A DNA stretch of 64,000 bases from Shewanella inventionis (GCF_014641855.1 NZ_BMII01000002.1:1-64000); one strand, 5' to 3'; positions 34,918-44,783 are shown, numbered from the stretch's first letter. Notes: generated by a model not told the origin, from the sequence alone. Translations and numbers: made by a program.

Positions 34918-35238
34918 TTAATTAAGGCTTTCATCTTGCTTAGTGTCAGTCATAACGTATTTGGCGATATGAGTATTGATCGGCGTCAGCCCAGACTTCA
35001 TACCAAGGGGTTTGAATACTTTGTCGATAATACTTTGTGCCTGACTTCCCTTGTCTTGTTCTATATCAGTTAAGGTACGCCGACTGACGCCAACTAACGC
35101 AGCGTAGCGAGTTTGAGACATTCCCAGCACCTCTTTTCGCAAGCGCTTTAGCATTTCTCCCTGGCTGACCTCACCTAATAAGTGTTGCTGTAATAGCGTT
35201 ATCAGCAAAGACTGACGTTGTTCTGCTGTCATGTTCAT
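34918..35238 (-). CDS. hipB: HipB-type XRE antitoxin
   Basis: 106 residues with a central XRE helix-turn-helix (MLKRLRKEVLGMSQTRYAALVGVSRRTLTDIEQDKG, about residues 29-64) and a C-terminal extension. It overlaps the hipA stop by 4 bases (ATGA) and lies downstream of it, the reverse of the E. coli hipBA order. It is expected to bind HipA and the palindromes at 36573-36674. Confidence 0.8.
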   Translation of the reverse strand: MNMTAEQRQSLLITLLQQHLLGEVSQGEMLKRLRKEVLGMSQTRYAALVGVSRRTLTDIEQDKGSQAQSIIDKVFKPLGMKSGLTPINTHIAKYVMTDTKQDESLN

Positions 35239-36560
35239 ATTAGCCCCCAGCGTGCTAATTTAGTGTCTAACCATTTAACTTGAATGACATCTAAAACGCG
35301 TTCGGGAACGCCTCTAGCGTGTAAACGTTGCTGTAAGCCAACGAGTTTCTCAGCTGTTTTTTTGAGAGCTAACAATGACGTTTCACCCGGACATAAATCA
35401 TTGAGTTCATCTGTAATCGCTTGCCAACGGTATTCGCCACCTTCTTCAAAAGGAGGATCCCATTTTGTCGTTCTAGTAACATTTTCTGGATCAAGTTTCA
35501 TCGGTGCAAAGTCATAAATAGGCGATAACCAAATGTTGTTAGGCTGTTTAAGAAGCGCCGTGTTACGACCATGATTATCAGAGTTACCAAAGGCGATATT
35601 TAGCAAATCGCGTGTTAACCATTCACAGACAAAATCAGCTGTATTAAATGTGTTTGACTGCTTTTGTAACACAGAGCATACAGATCGAATGACCATAAAA
35701 TGATTGAGATAACTCCCTGCAGGTTCATTTAAAACAGAAAAAATAGACTCAAGTCCGAAGCGTTCCCAGTGGTTTCCATTCCAAGCAGTGTCAAATCTAG
35801 GTAACCATAATGATGGATAGCGACTGCCTTCAAGTAACTTCATATCCTTGATACTAATGGTATTAAACCCCATGGCTGTGAGTTCATGATAGAAGTGATA
35901 CTCGGCACGTAAAATGTCACAATCATCTTGTGTTCTACGCCCTCTGGGGAACTTAACTAGATAATGTGCATCGGCGATATCGTGTTGGGTTTGAAAAGTA
36001 TCAATCCATATTTCATCTTGCTCAGAAACGCGTAACAATAGTTTAGGAGCCTCGCCACCGGCGCCAGTCGCCCCACCGCTAATCGCACCCATTTCTTGAG
36101 CATATTCTAGAAAATTTGACTCCCGCTCAACGATATCATTAACACTGAATTTGCGAAGATGAAGCGTTGAGTCTGGTGGTAGAGTAGGCAAAGATTGCTT
36201 AATTCTTAAATTACCCACAGGGGCAATGGTTGCTTTTTCAAGTAAAAATGAATCTTGCTCTGCAGGCGATAATAATTGAATTCCCCAATAGTTAACTAAA
36301 TAACGGCGAGCGGCACCAGCAGGGGCAATATCTTCTAAAAAACCGAACCATCGGTCTGCTTCATGTTCAATCATGATCTGTATTGGCAGGGTTAAACTAC
36401 AAGCATGTTCATCATTGTAGTTTAACCAATCAACAGCATAGTCTAGTTCATACCCTAATCGAGTTTGGCTGCTTAGCCCTTTTTTAGGGTTCACTAGGGT
36501 TAATGAGGCAATATCAAGCCATTGTTGTTGTATCAAAGCTTGGATAGTGAGCGTTTTCAT
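35235..36560 (-). CDS. hipA: HipA-family Ser/Thr kinase toxin
   Basis: 441 residues of the HipA kinase family, which in E. coli phosphorylates glutamyl-tRNA synthetase and causes persistence. Seen are the glycine-rich stretch MGAISGGATGAGGEAPKLLL, the catalytic loop FGNSDNHGRNTALL (about residue 325-338, with Asp and Asn) and the DFG-like IYDFAPMKL. The N-terminal domain SSQTRLGYELDYA resembles the HipA N-terminus. The toxin gene precedes the antitoxin. Three operators sit immediately upstream of the start. Confidence 0.85.
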   Translation of the reverse strand: MKTLTIQALIQQQWLDIASLTLVNPKKGLSSQTRLGYELDYAVDWLNYNDEHACSLTLPIQIMIEHEADRWFGFLEDIAPAGAARRYLVNYWGIQLLSPAEQDSFLLEKATIAPVGNLRIKQSLPTLPPDSTLHLRKFSVNDIVERESNFLEYAQEMGAISGGATGAGGEAPKLLLRVSEQDEIWIDTFQTQHDIADAHYLVKFPRGRRTQDDCDILRAEYHFYHELTAMGFNTISIKDMKLLEGSRYPSLWLPRFDTAWNGNHWERFGLESIFSVLNEPAGSYLNHFMVIRSVCSVLQKQSNTFNTADFVCEWLTRDLLNIAFGNSDNHGRNTALLKQPNNIWLSPIYDFAPMKLDPENVTRTTKWDPPFEEGGEYRWQAITDELNDLCPGETSLLALKKTAEKLVGLQQRLHARGVPERVLDVIQVKWLDTKLARWGLI

Positions 36561-36572
36561 AACAAACCTATA

Positions 36573-36674
36573 ATGAGCATTATATTGCTCATTATAGACA
36601 CTAAAAATGTTTTTTGAGAATTATATTGCTCATTTTTGTAGTAAAAATCGAATAATGAGCAATATATTGCTCAT
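36573..36674. promoter_or_regulatory. Three phased HipB-type operators
   Basis: Three related 20-bp palindromes at 36573-36592, 36614-36633 and 36655-36674, each 41 bp apart (about four helical turns). The third, ATGAGCAATATATTGCTCAT, is a perfect palindrome; the first has one mismatched pair; the second has a diverged left half. They lie just upstream of hipA, as the multiple HipB operators do in E. coli. Confidence 0.75.
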
Positions 36675-36709
36675 CTTGTGCTTTTTAAGAGGCGTTCTTT
36701 AAGCTCAGG

Positions 36710-37387
36710 CTATTTAAGAATAGGGGTTAAATAACCCATGCCGAGTTGACGCATTTGCCGCTCAACCCACACAACGCGTTGGCTAAGATACGGGGTTAAG
36801 TAGTTTGGGTTACGATTACGTGGGCTGGGTAATAATACCGCCAGTTTGGCTGCGTCTTTATTACTTAAGTACTTTGCGGGCTTATTAAAATAGTATTGGC
36901 TGGCGGCTTCTACGCCATAAATGCCTTTACCAAATTCGGCTACGTTTAGGTACACTTCTAAAATGCGTTTTTTGCCCCAAATAGCCTCAAGGCCCACCGC
37001 TAAAAAGGCTTCTAACCCTTTGCGTACAAAGCTTTGTCCTGGCCACAATAAAAGATTTTTTGCGGTTTGTTGAGTAATGGTGCTGGCACCACGTAAGCCC
37101 TGGCCGTCATCGTACTGCTCAATCGCTTTGCTGATAGCATTAAAATCGACGCCATAATGTTGAGGGAAGAGCTGATCTTCAGAGGCGACCATGGCAAGTG
37201 GTATGTGGATCGGTATTTCATCAATGCTGATCCATTGATGGCTCACGGGGTAATGGCTTTGCAGCATAAATGAGGTGGTGGGTGGCGGTACAAACCTGAG
37301 CAACAGTAACAGTAGCGCCAATAACGCTAAAAAACGCCACGTTACGTACCATGTCCAACCGAAAAAACCGCGTTTACGATCTGTCAT
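36710..37387 (-). CDS. mtgA: Monofunctional peptidoglycan transglycosylase
   Basis: 225 residues with one N-terminal membrane helix (ALLALLLLLLRFV, about residues 18-32) and a GT51 domain. The catalytic segment ASEDQLFPQHYGVD carries the essential Glu, followed by RGASTITQQTAKNL and KKRILEVYLNVAEFG, the standard GT51 motifs. It polymerises lipid II into glycan strands on the periplasmic side. No transpeptidase domain is present, consistent with MtgA. Confidence 0.94.
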   Translation of the reverse strand: MTDRKRGFFGWTWYVTWRFLALLALLLLLLRFVPPPTTSFMLQSHYPVSHQWISIDEIPIHIPLAMVASEDQLFPQHYGVDFNAISKAIEQYDDGQGLRGASTITQQTAKNLLLWPGQSFVRKGLEAFLAVGLEAIWGKKRILEVYLNVAEFGKGIYGVEAASQYYFNKPAKYLSNKDAAKLAVLLPSPRNRNPNYLTPYLSQRVVWVERQMRQLGMGYLTPILK

Positions 37388-37546
37388 TCATTGCCTCAAG
37401 TTAGGTGTCACGTGATGCTTAACGAGCAAGAGTATAGAATATTGCTAATTAAAGCGAAACGCCTGCACAAGTTTAGGCCTAGCACTAAGACTCTAACACC
37501 TAGAATCCCATACCCAACCTCTAGAATCTAATCCCTCTAGCATCAC

Positions 37547-38179
37547 TTAAATCTTCGCCAATACAGTTTGAATGTCTGCCAAACTGGTTTGCCAGTACTG
37601 ATAATCAAGCTTTATGGGGTAAGCGTGATTGTTGGCGACGAGCACTAAAGAGGGGAATCCCTGGATGGGTAATTGGCGAGCAAAATGAATCTCTGTTTGC
37701 AGTTGCTGTTCAATTTGCTCACTTGATAATTGCAGCTTAAATTGCTCAGCATTGATACCTAATGATGCTGCTAAGTCGCACAGTATGTCTATATCAGAGG
37801 GGTTGCGTGCATTTAGGTAATAAGCATGTTGTATGGCATTGACCATGGCTTGCTCTTGACCGTATTGGCGCGCGACCAGAGTGGCACGGCAAGCGAGGTA
37901 GGTTGAGCGCCGCGGCTTACCGTTGCGCCAAAAATCGTGATTAAACTCGGTACCTAATTGCTGGCTAATCTTTTGCCAGGTTTGTTCAAGCATTTGCTGC
38001 ATCGACTCAGGCATTGGCTCTGATGAGTCAGGCGCTAAACCGCCAACAAGGTAGGTGACATTTAGTTGCACTGCCAGTTGTAGCTGAAGTTGTTGTTGCA
38101 ACATGTCCCATGTAGGGCGATATCCCCAGCACCAACTACACATAGGGTCGTGAACATAATACAGTGTTGCTTTAGCCAT
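37547..38179 (-). CDS. DsbA/FrnE-like thioredoxin-fold protein
   Basis: 210 residues without a signal peptide. The CSWC motif (Cys14 and Cys17) in YYVHDPMCSWCWGYRP and the C-terminal PIQGFPSLVLV with the cis-Pro match cytoplasmic DsbA-like oxidoreductases (FrnE/YjbH-type). It is expected to shuttle disulfides or act on a stress target; the partner is unknown. Single gene, divergent from the GDPD gene. Confidence 0.8.
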   Translation of the reverse strand: MAKATLYYVHDPMCSWCWGYRPTWDMLQQQLQLQLAVQLNVTYLVGGLAPDSSEPMPESMQQMLEQTWQKISQQLGTEFNHDFWRNGKPRRSTYLACRATLVARQYGQEQAMVNAIQHAYYLNARNPSDIDILCDLAASLGINAEQFKLQLSSEQIEQQLQTEIHFARQLPIQGFPSLVLVANNHAYPIKLDYQYWQTSLADIQTVLAKI

Positions 38180-38356
38180 GGTGACCTCAAGTGTTAATTG
38201 TCATATAACTTCATTATTTCATTCATATACAACCAATAGACTAAGGCATCTCAACACTCTATGCCATTCAAATAAGTGGCGAGTACTTGTTGAGTTAAAG
38301 GGTGCAACACATCGTCAGTCACGTTAAATTAACGGGTACAGTAAAGGAGTGATGGA

Positions 38357-39634
38357 ATGGCAAGGAACAGCAAAACAGTATTGAGTGCGTTGATAATATT
38401 GAGCAGTGTAGTGTGTATATCAGCGTGTAATAGTAACAGCAGCGATAACACATCAACAACCGATGTTGATAAAAGTGTCAGCGCGCAAGTGGGCCCGAGA
38501 CCACTGTTTTTAGTTGACCAAATGCAAGAGGGTGAGCTTAAAACCCAATTAGCGCAATGCGAGTCTGGCCCATTTTACCGTAGCGACTTTTCTATTGGTC
38601 ACCGTGGTGCCTCAATGCAGTTTCCGGAGCACACTAAAGAAGCTTATCAAGCGGCCATTGATTCTGGCGCGGGTATTGTTGAATGTGATGTGACTTTTAC
38701 CAACGACAAAGCCCTGGTATGTCGTCATTCTCAGTGCGACTTAGCTACCACTACTAATATTTTAGCAATACCAGAACTTGCCAATAAGTGCTCGGTGCCA
38801 TTTACGCCAGCCGATGTTGCAAACGGTGTTAGCGCAGCAGCCACCTGCTGTACTAGCGACATTAGCCTAGCTGAATTTAAAACCTTAAAAGGCAAGATGG
38901 ACGGCTTTAATCCTAATGCGACAACAGTGGCTGAGTTTATGGATGGCACCCCAAGTTGGCGCACAGATTTATATGCAGGTACCGGTACTTTAATGACTCA
39001 TGCCGAAAGTATCGAATTGTTTAAATCGGCGGGCGTAAAAATGACCCCAGAGCTTAAATCTGCCAATGTAAGCATGCCGTTTGATGGTTTTAGCCAGCAA
39101 GATTACGCACAAAAATTGCTTGATGAATACACCGCTGCGGGTGTTGATGCATCGCAGGTGTTCCCGCAATCATTTAATTTAGATGATGTGAAATACTGGA
39201 TTGCCAACGCACCAGAGTTTGCTACTCAGTCGGTTTATTTAGACGACCGTTATGATATGGCAGGTTTTGACCCACAAAACAGTGCGACATGGTCTCCGAG
39301 CATGGACGCGCTGGTCGCCGATGGCGTGAAGATTATTGCACCGCCATTGTGGATGTTAGTCACCTTAGATGACAATAACGCCATTGTACCGTCTGAATAC
39401 GCCAATGCCGCTAATGCCGCAGGACTAAAAATTATCGCATGGTCGCTGGAGCGATCTGGATTACTCAGCGAAGGTAACGGTGGTTGGTATTATCAAAGTA
39501 TTGCAGATGCGATTGATAATGAAGGTGACACCTATGAGTTAGTTGATGTGTTGGCCAAAGATGTGGGTGTGATTGGGATATTTTCAGATTGGCCCGCCAC
39601 TGTCACTTACTACGCTAATTGCATGGGAATGTAA
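38357..39634 (+). CDS. Glycerophosphodiester phosphodiesterase-family lipoprotein
   Basis: 425 residues with a lipoprotein signal ending in ISAC (Cys24). The GDPD domain starts with [39 protein letters not shown], which includes the catalytic HRG His and the ECD metal ligands, and ends with [10 protein letters not shown]. It is longer than cytosolic UgpQ and contains extra cysteines ([20 protein letters not shown]), which may form disulfides in the periplasm. It hydrolyses glycerophosphodiesters to glycerol-3-phosphate. A GGAG ribosome site precedes the ATG. Confidence 0.88.
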   Translation: MARNSKTVLSALIILSSVVCISACNSNSSDNTSTTDVDKSVSAQVGPRPLFLVDQMQEGELKTQLAQCESGPFYRSDFSIGHRGASMQFPEHTKEAYQAAIDSGAGIVECDVTFTNDKALVCRHSQCDLATTTNILAIPELANKCSVPFTPADVANGVSAAATCCTSDISLAEFKTLKGKMDGFNPNATTVAEFMDGTPSWRTDLYAGTGTLMTHAESIELFKSAGVKMTPELKSANVSMPFDGFSQQDYAQKLLDEYTAAGVDASQVFPQSFNLDDVKYWIANAPEFATQSVYLDDRYDMAGFDPQNSATWSPSMDALVADGVKIIAPPLWMLVTLDDNNAIVPSEYANAANAAGLKIIAWSLERSGLLSEGNGGWYYQSIADAIDNEGDTYELVDVLAKDVGVIGIFSDWPATVTYYANCMGM

Positions 39635-39965
39635 TCAACAGGCCATGGTTTACTGCTAAATCTACTCTCACAAAAACCATGATGAAAGGTGTCAATTTTG
39701 TTGGCACCTTTTTTATTGCTTTTTAATAAGCCGACTATACTCAAGCTTCGATTGTTTTTTTATCCTGTTGGATAAAAAACAGGCTTTTGATTGGCTTTTA
39801 CTCATAGATATTTTTTGAACTGTTAGCGAAGTGACTGAAATCGTGAAATAAATAGTGCTTACGCTCACGGTATTAGCCTTTAGTCTATATAGATCACACT
39901 AAAGGTCGGTGTTACGGTATCAACAAATAATATACATAACCATATAAGAAATAAGGACATTGCAG
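39635..39965. other. Spacer with terminator and promoter region
   Basis: Besides the terminator at 39685, a T-rich/A-rich stem TTTTTTATCC (39756-39765) / GGATAAAAAA (39770-39779) with a TGTT loop is present. The remainder is the leader of the TRAP operon; no gene is seen. Confidence 0.45.
39685..39714 (+). terminator. Intrinsic terminator of the GDPD gene
   Basis: AAAGGTGTCAA (39685-39695) pairs with TTGGCACCTTT (39701-39711) with one wobble; a T-run follows. Confidence 0.8.
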
Positions 39966-40919
39966 ATGAAACTTACCAAACGCTTTTGTATGATCGGCGC
40001 TGCGGCTGCGTTATCAATTAGTACTGCGGTCTTGGCCGCACCTACGTTTATTAACATTCTTACCGGTGGTACGAGTGGTGTTTATTACCCTATCGGTGTG
40101 GCATTGTCTCAGCTTTATAGTAATGGTATAGAAGGTTCTAAAACTTCAGTGCAAGCGACTAAAGCTTCTGTTGAAAACTTAAACTTATTGCAAGCTGGCC
40201 GTGGTGAATTAGCGCTCGCGCTGGGTGATTCCGTGTCTGCAGCCTGGGAAGGCGATAGCGAAGCTGGCTTTAAAGCACCATTGAAAAAACTTCGTGTTAT
40301 TGCTTCAACTTACCCTAACTTTATTCAAATCGTGGCCAATAAAGATGCTGGTATCAAGACATTGGCTGACTTAAAAGGCAAACGTATTTCGGTTGGTGCA
40401 CCTAAATCGGGAACTGAGCTGAATGCCCGTGCTATTTTTGCTGCAGCTGGCTTAAGTTACGACGACATGGGTAAGGTGGAGTTTTTACCTTATGCAGAAT
40501 CAGTCGAGCTAATTAAAAACCGCCAACTTGATGCAACGCTTCAATCATCTGGTCTTGGTATGGCTGCTATTCGTGATTTAGCCGCTACAATGCCAATTAA
40601 CTTTGTGGCGATCCCTGAAGACGTCGTTGCTAAAATTAATAACCCTGCTTATCAGGTTGGGGTGATTACGGCTAATACCTACGAAGGTCAAACTGAAGAT
40701 GTGAGTACGGTTGCAATACAAAACTTATTGGTAAGTCACAGTAAGGTGTCTGATGACGTGGCCTACCAAATGACCAAGTTAATGTTTGATAACCTTGAGC
40801 GTTTAGGTACTGCACACTCAGCAGCGCAAGACATTAGTTTAGACAAAGCCACTAAAAACTTACCCATTCCATTGCACCCTGGTGCCGAGCGTTATTACAA
40901 AGAAGTCAATGCGCTGTAA
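39966..40919 (+). CDS. TRAP transporter solute-binding protein, TAXI family
   Basis: About 317 residues, signal peptide cleaved after VLA (about residue 25). The mature protein begins APTFINILTGGTSGVYYPIGVALSQLY, the TAXI family signature, and has LKKLRVIASTYPNFIQIVAN and GKRISVGAPKSGTELNARAI lobes. It captures an organic acid-type ligand in the periplasm for the permease encoded downstream. The ATG at 39966 has an AAGGA 8 bases upstream; an in-frame TTG lies two codons earlier. A terminator-like hairpin separates it from the permease gene. Confidence 0.92.
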   Translation: MKLTKRFCMIGAAAALSISTAVLAAPTFINILTGGTSGVYYPIGVALSQLYSNGIEGSKTSVQATKASVENLNLLQAGRGELALALGDSVSAAWEGDSEAGFKAPLKKLRVIASTYPNFIQIVANKDAGIKTLADLKGKRISVGAPKSGTELNARAIFAAAGLSYDDMGKVEFLPYAESVELIKNRQLDATLQSSGLGMAAIRDLAATMPINFVAIPEDVVAKINNPAYQVGVITANTYEGQTEDVSTVAIQNLLVSHSKVSDDVAYQMTKLMFDNLERLGTAHSAAQDISLDKATKNLPIPLHPGAERYYKEVNAL

Positions 40920-40935
40920 CGCCTAGTTTACTTTG

Positions 40936-40982
40936 TTAGCGCTTGTTTGGATTAAGACCAAGCAAGCGCTAAGTTGTTTTTT
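40936..40982 (+). terminator. Intercistronic terminator/attenuator in TRAP operon
   Basis: TTAGCGCTTG (40936-40945) pairs with CAAGCGCTAA (40963-40972), with inner TTGG/CCAA pairing and a T-rich tract after it. Located between the binding-protein and permease genes, it probably gives partial termination and so excess binding protein. Confidence 0.7.
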
Positions 40983-41024
40983 AGACATACCGATTTTTAG
41001 CAGTAGTCCGTATAGAGGCATATC

Positions 41025-43082
41025 ATGAGCGATCCATCCATCAACCCAAACCCTGCGTTTGAGCAAGGTTTAAGTGCCGACACACGTAATTGGCCAAAAG
41101 CGTTATTTTTTGTCGCGTTGGTTTTTTCTATTTTTCAAATAACCACAGCAGCGTTTCATCCGGTTTCAACCCAGGTTTTACGCGCTGTTCACGTGGGCTT
41201 TTTATTACTAGTTGTGTTTATCAGTTATCCAGGATGGGGTAAAAACAAACCCTGGCAACCTTTGGCCTGGGTATTAGGTTTAGCGGGTATGGCAACCGCA
41301 GCATATCAATGGGTATTTGAGGCTGACTTAATTCAGCGATCTGGTGATTTAACTCAGGCCGATATGATTATTGGTACCTTGCTGGTGGTGCTGGTGTTTG
41401 AGGCGGCAAGGCGCGTGATGGGGATAGCCTTACCGATTATTTGTGGTTTGTTTTTGGCTTATGGTTTATTTGGGGAGTTTTTGCCTGGCGAACTCATGCA
41501 CAGAGGCTATGGTGTTGACCAAATTATTAACCAATTATCGTTTGGTACTGAAGGCTTATATGGCACACCTACCTATGTGTCGGCCACCTATATCTTCTTA
41601 TTTATTTTGTTTGGTGCGTTTTTAGAACAAGCCGGGATGATCCGCTTATTTACCGATTTTGCCATGGGGTTATTTGGCCACAAGGTGGGCGGTCCGGCAA
41701 AAGTGTCAGTGGTGTCGTCGGCCTTAATGGGCACCATTACCGGTTCTGGGGTGGCTAATGTGGTGACCACCGGCCAATTTACTATTCCATTAATGAAGCG
41801 CTTTGGTTATCGCCCTGCTTTTGCTGGTGGCGTTGAGGCCACGTCCAGTATGGGTAGCCAGATTATGCCGCCGATTATGGGCGCGGTGGCGTTTATTATG
41901 GCTGAAACCATTAACGTGCCGTTTATTGAAATTGCTAAAGCGGCCATGATCCCTGCGGTACTGTATTTCTCTTCAGTGTTTTGGATGGTGCATTTAGAAG
42001 CCAAGCGCGCAAAACTGTCGGGCTTACCAAAAGATCAATGCCCCGATCCCTGGGCGGCAATCAAACTGCGTTGGTACTTATTAATCCCGTTGTTTATTTT
42101 AATTGGTTTGCTGTTTTCGGGCCGTACGCCGCTGTTTTCTGGCATTGTGGGGTTAGCATTAACCGCGATTGTTATTTTAGGCTCAGCGATTATTTTAAAT
42201 GTGTCATCTAAGGCGATGCGGATTGTTTTTTGGATAGCCTTAGGTGTGTTGTGTGCAGGCTTTTTCCAATTGGGTATTGGCGTAGTATTTTGCGTTATTG
42301 CACTGCTGGTGGCGGTGAGCTGGTTTGTGAAAGGCGGTAAAGAAACCCTCACATTATGCGTACATGCATTGGTTGAAGGAGCGCGTCATTCAGTGCCCGT
42401 GGGGATTGCCTGTGCGCTGGTAGGGGTGATTATTGGCATTGTGTCGTTAACTGGTATTGCGTCGACATTTGCAGGTTATATTTTGGCAATTGGCCAAGAC
42501 AATTTGTTTTTGTCGTTGGTGTTAACTATGGTGACCTGTTTGGTATTAGGTATGGGGATCCCTTCTATTCCTAACTACATTATTACCAGCTCAATCGCCG
42601 CACCTGCTTTATTAGACCTAGGTGTGCCATTAATTGTGTCGCACATGTTTGTGTTTTATTTTGGCATCATGTCCGATTTAACTCCGCCAGTGGCATTGGC
42701 CTGTTTTGCCGCAGCGCCCATCGCCAAAGAGAAAGGCTTAAAAATCAGTTTATGGGCTATTCGCATTGCCATTGCTGGATTTATTATTCCGTTTATGGCG
42801 GTGTATGACCCTGCATTAATGCTTCAAGGTGGCGGCGTGCTTGCTACCGTGTTTGTGGTGTTAAAAGCCACGGTTGCCATTGGTATTTGGGGCGTAGTGT
42901 TTACTGGCTACTTATTACAAAAGCTGTATATTTGGGAGCGTATTTTAGGTTTTGTTGCTGGTGGTAGCTTAATATTAGCTACGCCATTAAGTGATGAAAT
43001 CGGCTTTTGTCTAGCATTGGCGTTTATTTTGCAACATGCATGGCGTGCTCGTAAGTTAAAGCGTTTGGCGCAGGAAGACTAA
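41025..43082 (+). CDS. TRAP transporter fused permease (TAXI type)
   Basis: 685 residues, polytopic, about 17 predicted helices. It fuses the small (DctQ-like) and large (DctM-like) permease subunits. FGAFLEQAGMIRLFTDFAMG, KVSVVSSALMGTITGSGVANVVTTGQFTIPLMK and VLGMGIPSIPNYIITSSIAAPAL are DctM-type signatures. It works with the TAXI binding protein as a sodium- or proton-coupled importer in the inner membrane. Its stop overlaps the next start (TAATG), coupling it to the DUF1850 gene. Confidence 0.93.
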   Translation: MSDPSINPNPAFEQGLSADTRNWPKALFFVALVFSIFQITTAAFHPVSTQVLRAVHVGFLLLVVFISYPGWGKNKPWQPLAWVLGLAGMATAAYQWVFEADLIQRSGDLTQADMIIGTLLVVLVFEAARRVMGIALPIICGLFLAYGLFGEFLPGELMHRGYGVDQIINQLSFGTEGLYGTPTYVSATYIFLFILFGAFLEQAGMIRLFTDFAMGLFGHKVGGPAKVSVVSSALMGTITGSGVANVVTTGQFTIPLMKRFGYRPAFAGGVEATSSMGSQIMPPIMGAVAFIMAETINVPFIEIAKAAMIPAVLYFSSVFWMVHLEAKRAKLSGLPKDQCPDPWAAIKLRWYLLIPLFILIGLLFSGRTPLFSGIVGLALTAIVILGSAIILNVSSKAMRIVFWIALGVLCAGFFQLGIGVVFCVIALLVAVSWFVKGGKETLTLCVHALVEGARHSVPVGIACALVGVIIGIVSLTGIASTFAGYILAIGQDNLFLSLVLTMVTCLVLGMGIPSIPNYIITSSIAAPALLDLGVPLIVSHMFVFYFGIMSDLTPPVALACFAAAPIAKEKGLKISLWAIRIAIAGFIIPFMAVYDPALMLQGGGVLATVFVVLKATVAIGIWGVVFTGYLLQKLYIWERILGFVAGGSLILATPLSDEIGFCLALAFILQHAWRARKLKRLAQED

Positions 43083-43486
43083 TGCTAGGGCTATGTTTGG
43101 GGTTAGCAGGCAGCATTTGGGCACAGGTGCCTGCTGAGCAAATGACCTTGTCGTGGACTCATACTATTGAAAAAATTCGTTGGGCAGAAGATTATCGCAT
43201 TTTGCCTAACGGTTTTATTCTTGAACAGGCCAGAGTGAAAGGCAGTGGTGCTGGAATGGAAATCCCCGCAGATGCAGTGCTAAAAGATGGTAGTTGGCAC
43301 TATCAACCTAAGTTACCGCTGTTGCCTACGCTAAGGCTTGGGCGTACTCCTGAGGCTGGAGATTATCAACTGTGTGTGTCATCGGCCAATAACAAAGTGC
43401 AATGTCATGCTATGAGTTACTGGGTGGGTGAGCCTACCACCGCGCAGCCTTCGATAGAGTTGTGGGCATGTGATATTCCTAATTAG
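43082..43486 (+). CDS. DUF1850 protein of the TRAP operon
   Basis: 134 residues with a short N-terminal hydrophobic signal (MLGLCLGLAGSIWAQ). The core MTLSWTHTIEKIRWAEDYRI and LEQARVKGSGAGMEIPADAVLKDGSWHY match DUF1850 proteins, which are found next to TAXI-type TRAP permeases. Role unknown, perhaps a periplasmic accessory. It starts one base into the permease stop codon. A bidirectional terminator follows. Confidence 0.85.
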   Translation: MLGLCLGLAGSIWAQVPAEQMTLSWTHTIEKIRWAEDYRILPNGFILEQARVKGSGAGMEIPADAVLKDGSWHYQPKLPLLPTLRLGRTPEAGDYQLCVSSANNKVQCHAMSYWVGEPTTAQPSIELWACDIPN

Positions 43487-43521
43487 GTCTTTGGGCTATT
43501 AAGAGCCGATAAGTGACGCAT

Positions 43522-43558
43522 AAAAAAGCTGAATCGATTGACTCAGCTTTTTTGTTTT
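43522..43558. terminator. Bidirectional intrinsic terminator
   Basis: AAAAAAGCTGA (43522-43532) and TCAGCTTTTTT (43543-43553) form an 11-bp stem with T-runs on both strands, between the TRAP operon and convergent ppaC. Confidence 0.88.
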
Positions 43559-43599
43559 TCATCACGGGTTAGATTAACACGTAGTTAATCTTGCGCGAT

Positions 43600-44523
43600 T
43601 TAGCTTGCAAATGCGTCTTGCAGTGCAGGCACAACTTGTTTTTTACGGCTTAGCACGCCATCTAACCATACACGGCCATCAACCGTTGGTTTGCCATAAG
43701 CGCGCTCGGTTAAGTCAGCTGAATCAGAAATCACTAACATTTCTGAGCCTTCTTTCATGATATCGGTGAGCAGTAATAACACGCTGTGACGATTGCCTTC
43801 CGCTTTGAGTTTGGCGATGTCAGCTTCTAAATCGGCTTTGATGTCGTCAAATACTGATAAGTCGATAACTTCTAATTGACCGATACCGATTAGGTTTCCG
43901 TTCATGTTGAAGTCTTTAAAATCGCGCATAACAAGGTCACGTGCTGGTGTGCCTTCAACGGCTGATTTGACTTTAAACATGTCCATACCGACTGCTTTAA
44001 AGTCTTCTATACCTGCGATTTCAGCTAAGGCTTCAACGCAACGAATATCAGCAGTAGTGCAGGTAGGTGATTTGAAAATAACCGTGTCGCTTAAAATCGC
44101 GCACATCATGATGCCTGCAATATTTGCTGGGATTTCTACTTGGTAAAAATCGTACATCATTTTAATGACGGTGTTGCTGCAACCCACTGGGCGGATCCAA
44201 CATTCTAGTGGAGTAGATGTGGTTAAATCGCCCAATTTATGGTGATCAACAATACCGACGATAGTAGCCTGGGCAATATCGTCTGGCGCTTGGGTGATTT
44301 CAGAATGGTCGACAATATACACATCTTCGCCAGCATAGCTGGTTTTGTATTCTGGCGCTTCAAAACCAAATTTTTCTAAAATAAAGGCGGTTTCAGGTGA
44401 TAATTCACCTAAACGTGCTGCAATTGCAGGCTCGCCGATTTGGTTTTTTAAATATGCTAATGCGATTGCACCACAGATTGAATCAGAATCAGGGATCTTG
44501 TGACCCACTACATACATTGCCAT
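43600..44523 (-). CDS. ppaC: Manganese-dependent inorganic pyrophosphatase
   Basis: 307 residues of the DHH-family (class II) pyrophosphatases that split PPi with Mn2+. The motifs are GHKIPDSDSICGA (His8, Asp12, Asp14), YIVDHSE, the DHH triad in GIVDHHKLGD, and the C-terminal substrate motif LSRKKQVVP. Full family length. Transcribed alone. Confidence 0.95.
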   Translation of the reverse strand: MAMYVVGHKIPDSDSICGAIALAYLKNQIGEPAIAARLGELSPETAFILEKFGFEAPEYKTSYAGEDVYIVDHSEITQAPDDIAQATIVGIVDHHKLGDLTTSTPLECWIRPVGCSNTVIKMMYDFYQVEIPANIAGIMMCAILSDTVIFKSPTCTTADIRCVEALAEIAGIEDFKAVGMDMFKVKSAVEGTPARDLVMRDFKDFNMNGNLIGIGQLEVIDLSVFDDIKADLEADIAKLKAEGNRHSVLLLLTDIMKEGSEMLVISDSADLTERAYGKPTVDGRVWLDGVLSRKKQVVPALQDAFAS

Positions 44524-44614
44524 TGAAAGACTCTCCTATAAAGTTGTGCTGATTTTAACAAGGATTAATGGCCACCGCATCAAATAATACCGCGTTTTTT
44601 TCACCAATAAATCG

Positions 44615-44646
44615 TAAAAAAAGCCCCGAGCGGAGAGTCTCGGGGC
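44615..44646 (-). terminator. Intrinsic terminator of the YhcH-type gene
   Basis: On the minus strand GCCCCGAG pairs with CTCGGGGC (44639-44646 with 44623-44630), followed by a run of seven or more T (44622 to 44615). It ends transcription from the YhcH-type gene upstream. Confidence 0.82.
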
Positions 44647-44783
44647 CTTCTTTAATGTTGCTCAGGGCATGTATTGTGACGCGATATGATTAATTTCAAA
44701 CTGAGCTAACAGTGTTAAGCATAGCGTAATATCATTATGTTGGAGCAAAATAAATGTAGCGTCTAGGTAAAATGAAGACGTTG

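Noticed and set aside
38185..38230. Pho box before the GDPD gene
   Set aside because: TGTCATATAACTTCAT resembles one half only; the second half-site is not at 11 bp and it is about 150 bp from the start.
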